This document shows, piece by piece, positions 57,036 through 64,000 of a stretch of 64,000 bases of DNA; within the stretch, counting starts at the first letter, position 1; every line of letters starts with the position of its first letter. The notes under the pieces were generated by a model. It had not been told where the DNA came from and searched no databases. It saw nothing but the letters and a program-made list of their open reading frames with translations. The position numbers and the translations under genes are program-made. The DNA is from Nonomuraea fuscirosea (GTDB lineage Bacteria > Actinomycetota > Actinomycetes > Streptosporangiales > Streptosporangiaceae). The stretch lies in NCBI RefSeq assembly GCF_003001935.1, contig NZ_PVNG01000036.1, forward strand, positions 1 to 64,000, read 5' to 3'.

Positions 57036-58238
57036 ATGACCACGGTGGATCTGGACGGCGTCTACCGGGCCGAGTACGGCCGGTGCGTGGCCACGCTGAC
57101 GCGCCTGCTCGGTGACATCGGCCTGGCCGAGGAGTTCGTGCAGGACGCGTTCGCGGTGGCCGTCCAGAAGTGGGAGCAGAAGCCGCCGCCCAATCCCGGC
57201 GCGTGGATCGTGACCACCGCCCGCAACCGGGCGATCGACCGACTGCGCCGCGAATCCACCCGCCAGGCCCGCCACGCCCAGGCACTGCTGCTGCACCAAC
57301 CCGACGAACCCCAGGAGGTGGGACCGGTGCGCGACGACCAGCTCCGCATGATCTTCACCTGCTGCCACCCGGCACTGTCCCCGCCCGCGCGCACCGCGCT
57401 CACCCTGCGCCTGCTCGGCGGGCTGGAGGTGGCCGAGATCGCCCGGGCGTACCTGGTGCCGGAGGCGACCGTCTTCCAGCGGATCGTCCGCGCGAAGAAG
57501 AAGATCCGCGACGCCGCCATCCCCTACCGCATCCCCGGCGCCGCCGAGCTGCCCGACCGGCTCGCGTCCGTACTGACCGTCCTCTATCTGATCTTCAACG
57601 AGGGGTACGCGTCCACGTCCGGAGAGCTGCTGCGGACGGACCTGTGCCTGGAGGCGGTCCGCCTGGCCAGGGAACTGGCCGCCCTGATGCCCGACGAGCC
57701 CGAGGCGATCGGCCTGCTGGCGCTGCTGCTGCTCACCGAGGCTCGGCGCCCCGCCCGGGTCGGGCCCTCAGGTGAGCTGGTGGTGCTCGCCGAACAGGAC
57801 CGCTCCCGGTGGAACCGGGAGCTGATCGCCGAGGGACACGAGCTGGTACGCCGGTGCCTGCGCCGCAACCAGCCGGGGCCGTACCAGCTGCAGGCCGCGA
57901 TCAACGCCGTGCACACCGACGGCCCCGCCACCGACTGGACCCAGGTGCTCGCCCTGTACGACCAACTCCTGCACCACACCCCGACCCCGATCGTCGCGCT
58001 GAACCGCGCGGTCGCCGTGGCCGAGGTACACGGCCCCGGCCCGGCCCTGGCCGCCATCGAGCACCTGGACCTGCCCGGCTACCACCTCCTGCCCGCCACC
58101 CGCGCCGACCTGCTGGCCCGCCTCGGCCGCACCACCGAAGCCCGCGCCGCCTACGACCAGGCCATCACCCTGACCACCAACACCACCGAACGCACCCACC
58201 TACAAGCCCGCCGAGCCCGCCTAACCCCAGACCCCTGA
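57036..58238 (+). CDS. ECF42-type RNA polymerase sigma factor with C-terminal extension
   Basis: A 400-residue protein, about twice the size of a minimal ECF sigma. Region 2: LTRLLGDIGLAEEFVQDAFAVAVQKW and WIVTTARNRAIDRLRRE; region 4: LRLLGGLEVAEIARAYLVPEATVFQRIVRAKKKI (about residues 125-160). From about 175 on comes the long helical, TPR-like C-terminal domain typical of group ECF42 (VLYLIFNEGY, AVNRAVAVAEVHGP-type and LLPATRADLLARLGRTTEAR), needed for activity. No anti-sigma gene is present, as usual for this group. It directs polymerase to the DGPF unit's own promoter. Confidence 0.93.
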   Translation: MTTVDLDGVYRAEYGRCVATLTRLLGDIGLAEEFVQDAFAVAVQKWEQKPPPNPGAWIVTTARNRAIDRLRRESTRQARHAQALLLHQPDEPQEVGPVRDDQLRMIFTCCHPALSPPARTALTLRLLGGLEVAEIARAYLVPEATVFQRIVRAKKKIRDAAIPYRIPGAAELPDRLASVLTVLYLIFNEGYASTSGELLRTDLCLEAVRLARELAALMPDEPEAIGLLALLLLTEARRPARVGPSGELVVLAEQDRSRWNRELIAEGHELVRRCLRRNQPGPYQLQAAINAVHTDGPATDWTQVLALYDQLLHHTPTPIVALNRAVAVAEVHGPGPALAAIEHLDLPGYHLLPATRADLLARLGRTTEARAAYDQAITLTTNTTERTHLQARRARLTPDP

Positions 58239-58340
58239 CCCCGCAGTCGTGCGCCCGGCCACCTAACCCCGACCCCCGCACTCGTGCGCCCGGCCACCTA
58301 ACCCCGACCCCTGCACTCGTGCCCCCGGCCATCTAACCCC
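58221..58340. repeat. 35-base tandem repeat after the sigma gene
   Basis: CTAACCCC starts recur at 58221, 58263, 58298 and 58333, with the later units exactly 35 bases long (CTAACCCCGACCCC…GCACTCGTGC…CCGGCCAC). The first unit overlaps the last codons and stop of the sigma gene. The rest of the 328-base gap to the response regulator shows no gene. GCACTCGTGC is an imperfect dyad and might form hairpins. Confidence 0.75.
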
Positions 58341-58566
58341 GAAGACCTGACCACGGACCCCTGACCCGGACACTTGACCGCGCCCCACCCGGCCGGCGCC
58401 GGATGCGCTCCATCGCAGGCGAGGGGTCCTCGTGTCCCCGGGCAGACCGCCGCGCCGACGCCCGGCAGCCGTGAGCCTTGCCGAAGGGGGTAACGCTCCG
58501 GGTTCACCGACCCACCGGGGGCCCCGCAGCACGAAAGGTGACGCCGGTGCCGCGCTGATGTGTCGG

Positions 58567-59307
58567 TCAGCGGCGGCCGTCCGTGGTGGTGATGAGCCCG
58601 CCCTCGTAGGCGGCGACGACGAGTTGGGCCCGGTCGCGGGCGTGCAGCTTGGCCAGCAGCCGGCTGATGTGGGTCTTGACCGTGCCGACGGTGAGGTGGA
58701 GGTGCTCGGCGAGCTCGGTGTTGGACAGTCCCCTGCCGATGAGGGTGAGGACCTCGCGCTCGCGTGGAGTGATGTCGCTGAGATCCCGGACGACGGGGGC
58801 GGGTTGAGCGCCGCGCAGGAAGTCGGCGATCAGCCGGCGGGTCACGGTGGGCGCGAGCAGCGCCTCACCGGAGGCGACGACCCGGATGGCGGCCAGGAGC
58901 TCGGTCGCCGTGGCGCTCTTGATGAGGAATCCGCTGGCACCGGCCCTGAGCGAGGCGTACACGTAGTCATCCTGGTCGAACGTGGTGAGGATCAGCACGC
59001 GGGTCCCGGCGTTGACGGGGTCGGCACAGATCCGCCTGGTCGCCTCGATGCCGCCCATGTCGGGCATCCGCACATCCATGAGGACGACGTCCGGCCGCTG
59101 AAGACGAGCCAGCCGTACGGCCTCCGCACCGGTGCCCGCCTCGCCGACGGCGGTCATCCCAGGAGTGGCGTTGATGAGCACTTTGAGGCTGTCACGCACC
59201 AGGACCTGGTCCTCGGCCAGCAGCACCCGAACCTGCGTCGCCGGCGGCACGTCGTCCGGGACGCCATCCCCGGTCACGCCTCCACTGCTCACCCCACCAG
59301 TGCTCAC
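58567..59307 (-). CDS. NarL/LuxR-type response regulator
   Basis: A 246-residue regulator. Receiver domain (about 25-140) with phospho-acceptor Asp78 in VVLMDVRMPDMGG, acidic pair AED, Thr in ILTTFD and Lys in FLIKSA. LuxR-type helix-turn-helix at about 178-235: LTPRE-type ITPREREVLTLIGRGLSNTELAEHLHLTVGTVKTHISRLLAKL. GTG start at 59307; the first 24 residues are a Gly/Asp-rich extension. It pairs with the histidine kinase 114 bases upstream. Confidence 0.92.
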   Translation of the reverse strand: MSTGGVSSGGVTGDGVPDDVPPATQVRVLLAEDQVLVRDSLKVLINATPGMTAVGEAGTGAEAVRLARLQRPDVVLMDVRMPDMGGIEATRRICADPVNAGTRVLILTTFDQDDYVYASLRAGASGFLIKSATATELLAAIRVVASGEALLAPTVTRRLIADFLRGAQPAPVVRDLSDITPREREVLTLIGRGLSNTELAEHLHLTVGTVKTHISRLLAKLHARDRAQLVVAAYEGGLITTTDGRR

Positions 59308-59349
59308 ATCGACACCGCCCTTGTCACCGTTCGAGATGTCAGCCTCCCC

Positions 59350-59409
59350 ACCTGAGCGCCCCCAACCTGAGCGCCCCCGACCTGAGCGCCCGTAACCTGA
59401 GCGCCGCCG
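59350..59409. repeat. 15-base tandem repeat between kinase and regulator genes
   Basis: Four units of ACCTGAGCGCCCCCA or close variants (59350, 59365, 59380, 59395) fill most of the 114-base gap of the two-component operon. They may have arisen by slippage; no site function is evident. Confidence 0.75.
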
Positions 59410-59421
59410 CGCCGACTCCGC

Positions 59422-60624
59422 TCACGTCACGGCGTCGTTCTGGTCGTACGGTAAGCGGGCCGCGATGCGGAAGCCGCCTTCGGGGCGGAAGTCCGCCTCG
59501 AACGTGCCTCCGTACATCTTGACGCGTTCGCGCATGCCGATCAGGCCGTGGCCGCCGCCTCGGCTCGCTCGCGGAGGGCGGCCGTGGCGGGGGCCGTCGT
59601 CGGTGACGTCGATGGTGGCGGTCCGTCCGTCGATGCCGACGGTGACCGAGCAGCGGGTGGGGCCGGCGTGCGTGATGACGTTGGTCAGCGCCTGCTGCAC
59701 GATCCGGTAGACCGACATCGCGACCGTGGGCGGTAATGCGGCCTCCCCGTGGACGGTCAGCTCCACCTCGACTCCGGCCGAGCGGGCGTGGTCGGCCAGC
59801 TCGGGCAGGTCGGCCATGCCGGGGGCGGGCACGTGGGTGTCGGCGAGGTCGCCGTCGGAGCGCAGGAGGCCGAGCACTCGCTGGATCTCGGTCAGCGCGC
59901 CGCGGCTGGTCCGTTCGATGACGGCCAGGGCGGCGCGCACCTCCTGCGGGCGCTCGTCGGCGACGTGGTTGGCCACGGTGGCCTTGACGGCGATCAGGCT
60001 CATGCTGTGGCCGATCACGTCGTGCAGCTCCCGGGCGATGCGCCGCCGTTCGTCGGCCACCGCGGCCTCGGAGAGGTGGCGGACGAGGCGGGCGGTCGTC
60101 TCCCGTTTCCACCTGACGGCCCCTCCCAGGGCCCAGCCGACGACCAGGAACACACAGATCGCGCCGATCTCCACCGGCCAGGACGGCGGCAGTTCGCTGG
60201 GGGTCTGCGGCAGCGGCAGGCCGGGGAGCACCTGATCGTAGAAGATCAGGATCGCGCCGGTCGCGGCGAGCGCGCCGGCCACGAGGCCGCTCACCGACCA
60301 GCTGGCCGAGGCGGTGGTGGCCACCAGGTAGAGCGCCAGGACGGTCGGCACGAACGTCAGCCAGATCATGCCCGCCGCGACCGCGCCGGACAGGGTCGCC
60401 AGAGTGGCCGCTGCGCACGCGAGGACCAGCATGGCCCGGGGCCGGCGCCGCCGGAGGGCGATCGGGAGGCTCACGAGCGCCGCCACCGGCCAGGCCGACC
60501 AGGTGGGCCACGGCGACGACGGCCCGGGCGGATCGACGATGGCGTAGCCGATGGTCAGCGCCACGACGATCGCCGCCGCCACGTCGGTGACGACTTTGCC
60601 TTCGATCCGCCGGGCCCAGGTCAT
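59422..60624 (-). CDS. Two-component sensor histidine kinase (HisKA_3)
   Basis: A 400-residue kinase. Four to five membrane helices in residues 12-165, then the dimerisation box ERRRIARELHDVIGHSMSL with phospho-accepting His201 and a HATPase_c domain with QQALTNVITHAG (N box), DDGP (G1-like) and GGGHGLIGMRERVKMYGG (G2). It has little extracytoplasmic sequence, so it may sense membrane state or antibiotics. Operon with the response regulator; divergent from a membrane protein gene. Confidence 0.92.
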   Translation of the reverse strand: MTWARRIEGKVVTDVAAAIVVALTIGYAIVDPPGPSSPWPTWSAWPVAALVSLPIALRRRRPRAMLVLACAAATLATLSGAVAAGMIWLTFVPTVLALYLVATTASASWSVSGLVAGALAATGAILIFYDQVLPGLPLPQTPSELPPSWPVEIGAICVFLVVGWALGGAVRWKRETTARLVRHLSEAAVADERRRIARELHDVIGHSMSLIAVKATVANHVADERPQEVRAALAVIERTSRGALTEIQRVLGLLRSDGDLADTHVPAPGMADLPELADHARSAGVEVELTVHGEAALPPTVAMSVYRIVQQALTNVITHAGPTRCSVTVGIDGRTATIDVTDDGPRHGRPPRASRGGGHGLIGMRERVKMYGGTFEADFRPEGGFRIAARLPYDQNDAVT

Positions 60625-60830
60625 GACGAGAAGGTACCGTCACGGCGGATCATCCGGCATCTGACCAGGGTCGTACTTTCGCCGTCTGTCTGGGGTTGTA
60701 GGACCGCTGGTGACGGCCGGACAAGATGCGACCTGAGTCAGACGCGCGGACCGGGCGTCGCCCAGCACGCTGCTGCTGTGCCCCGGCGTCCGGCCGGGGC
60801 GCTCGGACACGGACGGACGGGCGGCAGAGC

Positions 60831-61634
60831 ATGGACATCGACCTACGCGGGCGCATCACCCGGTGGCGGCAGGACGGCGCGGCGCGGCGGGCCGCCAACG
60901 CCGAGGCCAACCTGGGCCGCCGGCCTCCCTTTCCCGGCCGGTGGGTGAGCGCCGTCTCGCTCATCGGCGGCCCCACGCTGATCATGGTGGGGACTCTTCT
61001 GCGCTCGCCGTTCTACTTCTTCGTGCCTTACCAACTCGTCGCCTACACCCGCCATCCCGCCCTCATCACCGCCGCCTACGTCTGCTTCGCGGCCGGGTTC
61101 GTGCTGCTCTGGCCGGCGATCATGGCGCTGGCGCACCGGATCGCCGTCACCCATCCGCTGTGGGGCATGTGGGGCGGCTGCCTGGTGATGGTCGGCCTGT
61201 TCACCCGGACCTTCCAGTACGGCACCGACCACCTGGCCTTCCACCTGACCGACACCCTCGGCCTGCGGACCATGCTCACCGGCATCGACGGCTACTACCT
61301 GGCCTGGCGCGACTCGGTGTGGCACCCGTTCAGATCCATGTCGGGGCCGGCCTTCTTCGGCTGGGTGGTGCTGGCCGTCGGCGCCTACCGCTCCGGCGCC
61401 CTGGGGCTGGGCCGTTCGGTCGCGCTCGGGCTGATGTCGGCGCTCGCGCTCGGCACTCTCAAGGGCACCGAACCGCAGTCGTACGTCGCCGTCGGCGGGC
61501 TGTGTCTCGCCCTCATCCCCATGGGCGTCTCGTTACTACGCGAAGGCCCCCCGCCGACCAGGCGCGCCCTGGTCTGGGTCGTCGTCCTCGCCGCCGTGCA
61601 CGTCCTCATGACGGCCTTCGGACCGAGAGGGTGA
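60831..61634 (+). CDS. Multi-spanning membrane protein, unknown function
   Basis: A 267-residue protein with about seven hydrophobic helices after a basic cytoplasmic start (RGRITRWRQDGAARRAANAEA). Segments such as GGPTLIMVGTLLRSPFYFF, GFVLLWPAIMALAHRIA, MWGGCLVMVGLFTRTFQYG and GPAFFGWVVLAVGAYRSGALGLG can be seen. ATG 60831 was chosen because the frame upstream is Arg-rich noise. It is divergent from the two-component operon across 206 bases and is a likely target of it. I do not recognise the family. Confidence 0.75.
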   Translation: MDIDLRGRITRWRQDGAARRAANAEANLGRRPPFPGRWVSAVSLIGGPTLIMVGTLLRSPFYFFVPYQLVAYTRHPALITAAYVCFAAGFVLLWPAIMALAHRIAVTHPLWGMWGGCLVMVGLFTRTFQYGTDHLAFHLTDTLGLRTMLTGIDGYYLAWRDSVWHPFRSMSGPAFFGWVVLAVGAYRSGALGLGRSVALGLMSALALGTLKGTEPQSYVAVGGLCLALIPMGVSLLREGPPPTRRALVWVVVLAAVHVLMTAFGPRG

Positions 61635-61682
61635 CGCGACTGGCAGGTTCGCGCGGCTTGGACGGCTCTTTGTGGTCCGGTC

Positions 61683-61826
61683 GGTTCCCGGCGGTTTGGC
61701 CCGTGAACGGTTCCGGGCGGTCCGGCCCGCCAACAGTTTCGGGCTGTCCGGCCCGTGAACGGTTCCCGGTGGTCCGAGCCGTGAACGGTTCCCGGTGGTC
61801 CGAGCCGTGAACGGTTCCCGCCGTTC
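61683..61826. repeat. 26-base tandem repeat array
   Basis: Five and a half units of GGTTCCCGGTGGTCCGAGCC+GTGAAC begin at 61683, 61709, 61735, 61761, 61787 and 61813, each exactly 26 bases. The last two complete units are identical, so the array is young or homogenised at that end. Confidence 0.9.
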
Positions 61827-61829
61827 GAG

Positions 61830-62463
61830 GTCTGCCTGGACGTTGTCACGATGCGAGCCGCCCGGCGCTCGGAGCCTGGACGTTGCCGCGTGCAAGTCAC
61901 CCGCTACCCGGACCCTGGACGTTTCAGGGCACGAGCCACCCGCCGCTCGGAGGATTGTGGCTTCAAGGTGTGAGGCACGCGCCGCCCGTGACTTGGACGG
62001 TGCAGGGGCGCAGGTCACCAGCCGCCCGGATTCTGGAGGGTGCAGCATGCGAGTCACCCACCACCCGGAGCCTGGACGGTGCAGGGCACGAGCCACCCGC
62101 CGCTCGGAGACTGATGGCTTTCGGGTGAGGCACCTGCCGCCCGCGACCTGGACGTGCAGGGTGCATGTCACCCGCCGCCCGAAGCCTGGACGTTGTCACG
62201 ATGCGAGCCGCCCGGCGTTCGGAGCCTGGCATGCGTGCAAGGCACCCCGCCACCCGGAGCCTGGACGGTGCAGGGCACGAGCCACCCGCCGCTCGGAGGC
62301 TTGTGGCTCCGGGTGTGAGGCACGCGCCGCCCGTGACTTGGACGGTGCAGGGGTGCAAGTCACCAGCCGCCCGAATTCTGGAGAGTGCAGCATGCGAGTC
62401 ACCCGCCACCCTGGGGCTGGACGGTGTGGGGCGCGAGTCACCCGCTGGGCGGGGTCTGGATGT
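61830..62463. repeat. 39-base imperfect tandem array with 350-base super-repeat
   Basis: About 17 units of roughly 39 bases with CCTGGACGGTGCAGG and GCCACCCGCCGCTCGGAG cores; unit starts (CCTGGA or variants) fall at 61835, 61875, 61914, 61992, 62032, 62071 and so on to 62455. The block beginning CGTTGTCACGATGCGAGCCG occurs at 61841 and again at 62191, and TGAGGCACGCGCCGCCCGTG at 61971 and 62316, so about nine units were duplicated together. Confidence 0.88.
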
Positions 62464-62527
62464 TCGGGCTGTGGGTGGGCCGTCCCGTCGGGTGGCCGGG
62501 CGTCTCTTTGTGCCTGGGTCGGTTGTG

Positions 62528-63952
62528 TCAGTCGATGGCGCCGGAGCGGGTGAGGAGGTTCTGGTACCAGGTCTCGTACGGGTGGTTGGTCGCGGGGTAG
62601 GTGGCCAGCGGGTTGGTGGCCTGGGCGGCCGAGTCGATGTCCCAGCCGCGTACGAGGCGTCCCGCCTGGCGTGCCGCGGTGATGAAGGAGGACTCTCCGG
62701 CGGGTGCCGCGTAGAAGAGCGCGTCCTGCTGCAGTTCCGCGCTGTCGCCCTTCTGGAACTCGACGAACGCGCGCTGCGGGTAGCGGATGCGGTCGCCGGT
62801 GCGCCGGTCGGTGTCCACCCGCAGGGTCTGCGCCGGGGTCGGGCCGTCGGCTCCGTTCCAGACGTGCACGCGCGACGTGCCGCTGGTCGAGGTGGTTTTG
62901 TCGTAGCGGGCGTCGGAGGTCCTGGCGTTGCCGGTCCACGTGACCGTCGCCACGTCGGCGTCCAGCACGCCGTCCCAGGTCCAGTTCTGGCTGTTGCCCT
63001 GGCTTCGGTGGATCTCGCGGATCCGGGTGCCCGCCGGGTCGGTGAACCTGACCGTCGGCAGAACGCCGTCGTCGTAGCGGCGGCTGGACGACCAGGTGAT
63101 CTCGCCCTGGGCGTCGAGGCGGCCGACGCGGTACCAGAGCGTGGTGGCGTTCTGGGACTGGTGCACCTCGACCAGGTCCCCCGCGTCGTTCAGGGCGACG
63201 GCCGGCGTGACGCCGTTGTCGTAACGGCCGTGGCGGTGCCAGGTAACGCGGCCGTCGGCGCCGTACGAGCCGGTCCAGTACCACAGCTCGCCGGAGCCGG
63301 AGTCGTGCACCTCCACGACCTGACCGCGCCCGTTGATCGCGATGGCGGGGCTGTTGCCCGCGTCGCGCTTGTAGGCGGCGCGGGTCTTGCCGTTGCCGGA
63401 GATCACCGTCAGCACCCGGCCGCGCAGCGCGTCCACCGACGGCGGGCTCGCCGGGTAGTCCCGGGCCTCGAACAGTCGCGTGCCGAAGACGGAGGTGAGC
63501 TCCTGGTTGAGCGCGGCCAGGTTGCCGGCGGCGTACGAGGTGTTGTCCGTCAGGTCGTCCTTGACGTCGAGCGCGACGACGACGGGCGCGGCGGCGGGAT
63601 GCCGCGCCGACCAGGTGTCGATCACGGTGAGCCAGTCGCGCAGGAGGTTCGACGCCGGGTTGCCCGAGTGGTCCACCTGGTTTCCCGGGGAGTCGTGGCC
63701 GATGGAGTAGTCGTTCGAGGTGGCGTACCCGTTGTCGTGGATGTCGAGCTCGATGAAGCGGACGCCGCTGTCGAGCTGGCGGACGATCGAGTCTCTGGCA
63801 CCGTTGACGTCACCCGAGTAGCTGTTGTGCGTGGCGCGGAAGATCGCGGCGGATAACGGCGTGTCCGCCGCCGCTGCCTCGGTGGGAAGGGCGACCAGTA
63901 ACGCGGACGCGGTGACGGCGAGGACGGACAGCGCGGTTCCGTTTCGGGGCAT
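62528..63952 (-). CDS. Secreted PI-PLC X-domain phosphodiesterase
   Basis: A 474-residue secreted enzyme. Signal peptide residues 1-28 (SVLAVTASALLVALPTEA). The TIM barrel has the catalytic His pair of phosphatidylinositol-specific phospholipase C: His42 in RATHNSYSG and His86 in YSIGHDSPG, with FIELDIH (Glu68, Asp70) between; VVVALDVKDD and VLTVISGNGK follow. The C-terminal half (about 200-340) has repeated beta units such as GELWYWTGSYGADGRVTWHRHGRYDNG and TTLWYRVGRLDAQGEITWSSSRRYDDG, as in lectin-like or bacterial toxin-type extensions. Likely cleaves phosphoinositides or glycerophosphodiesters outside the cell. Confidence 0.85.
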   Translation of the reverse strand: MPRNGTALSVLAVTASALLVALPTEAAAADTPLSAAIFRATHNSYSGDVNGARDSIVRQLDSGVRFIELDIHDNGYATSNDYSIGHDSPGNQVDHSGNPASNLLRDWLTVIDTWSARHPAAAPVVVALDVKDDLTDNTSYAAGNLAALNQELTSVFGTRLFEARDYPASPPSVDALRGRVLTVISGNGKTRAAYKRDAGNSPAIAINGRGQVVEVHDSGSGELWYWTGSYGADGRVTWHRHGRYDNGVTPAVALNDAGDLVEVHQSQNATTLWYRVGRLDAQGEITWSSSRRYDDGVLPTVRFTDPAGTRIREIHRSQGNSQNWTWDGVLDADVATVTWTGNARTSDARYDKTTSTSGTSRVHVWNGADGPTPAQTLRVDTDRRTGDRIRYPQRAFVEFQKGDSAELQQDALFYAAPAGESSFITAARQAGRLVRGWDIDSAAQATNPLATYPATNHPYETWYQNLLTRSGAID

Positions 63953-64000
63953 TCATTGATCTTGAGGCTTGGGAGGGTCCCGGACAAGGCGATCATGGGT

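Larger units (their letters stand above)
61635..62527. other. 893-base gap filled by tandem repeats
   Basis: No gene with support. Almost the whole gap consists of the two arrays listed at 61683-61826 and 61830-62463. Open frames exist on both strands because the 39-base unit is a multiple of three and poor in stops, but they lack start signals and read as Arg/Pro/Ala/Cys repeats. Confidence 0.7.

Noticed and set aside
61830..62463. CRISPR array
   Set aside because: Units follow one another without unique spacers, are imperfect in length (35-40 bases) and no cas gene is near.
61795..63856. Plus-strand open frames across the tandem repeats and antisense to the PI-PLC gene
   Set aside because: They arise from a stop-poor 39-base unit and from the antisense of a well-supported gene; no start signal or recognisable domain.

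Overview
The window is very GC-rich double-stranded chromosome with short intergenic gaps, many 4-base ATGA/GTGA gene overlaps, GTG and TTG starts, and actinobacterial families (WXG100-like secretion substrates, CsoR, an ECF42-type sigma factor, PaaX-like and MarR/TetR regulators, mycelial tripeptidyl aminopeptidase). This points to a soil actinomycete, probably Streptosporangiaceae/Nonomuraea-like; that placement is inference from gene content, not from a marker gene. I saw no rRNA, tRNA, phage, insertion sequence or CRISPR array.

Layout. 0.2-6 kb: a small hypothetical gene, a ThuA/Gfo-Idh-MocA pair, the wreck of a two-component flavin monooxygenase plus peptide-type ABC transporter locus that still carries its flavin reductase and a cysteine-rich leader peptide, an amidohydrolase and a divergent PaaX-like regulator. 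6-13 kb: a GH127 glycosidase plus sugar ABC importer operon, divergent from a frameshifted secreted metalloprotease-like pseudogene. 13-15.4 kb: an ABM-domain protein, a stand-alone LanC-like protein and a deleted SsuB-type ATPase. 15.4-30.6 kb: a type VII-like polymorphic toxin locus: EbfC/YbaB-like protein, WXG100-like protein, a 3,551-residue giant protein with two copies of a metallopeptidase-like module, then two paralogous small genes that are immunity candidates; an SseB-family pair lies upstream. 30.7-48 kb: an OPT transporter, an epimerase/SDR pair with a divergent TetR, a five-gene peptide/nickel ABC importer, AI-2E-type permease, methyltransferase behind a MerR-type promoter, tripeptidyl aminopeptidase, MarR/MFS efflux pair, and a TetX-like monooxygenase with divergent TetR. 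48-56 kb: two copper-type P-ATPases flanking a serine hydrolase, and a csoR-copZ-(secreted copper protein)-copA operon. 56-64 kb: an ECF42 sigma module, a two-component system, a membrane protein, about 0.8 kb of tandem repeats, and a secreted PI-PLC-like enzyme.

How it fits together. The strongest candidate for an undescribed system is the 15.4-28.1 kb giant-protein locus. The protein has a secretion-type N-terminus, one degenerate (HEITD) and one intact (HEISH) metallopeptidase module about 2,190 residues apart, six Gly/Ser-rich beta segments between them, and a CxC-CxC tail followed by two paralogous genes, one of them with its own CxC/CxxC pairs. A second theme is loss of organosulfur scavenging: the remains of a flavin monooxygenase/ABC locus and of an SsuB ATPase, with an apparently intact leaderless cysteine-leader attenuator still in place. 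A third is the amount of short-period tandem repeat DNA, both between genes and inside them.
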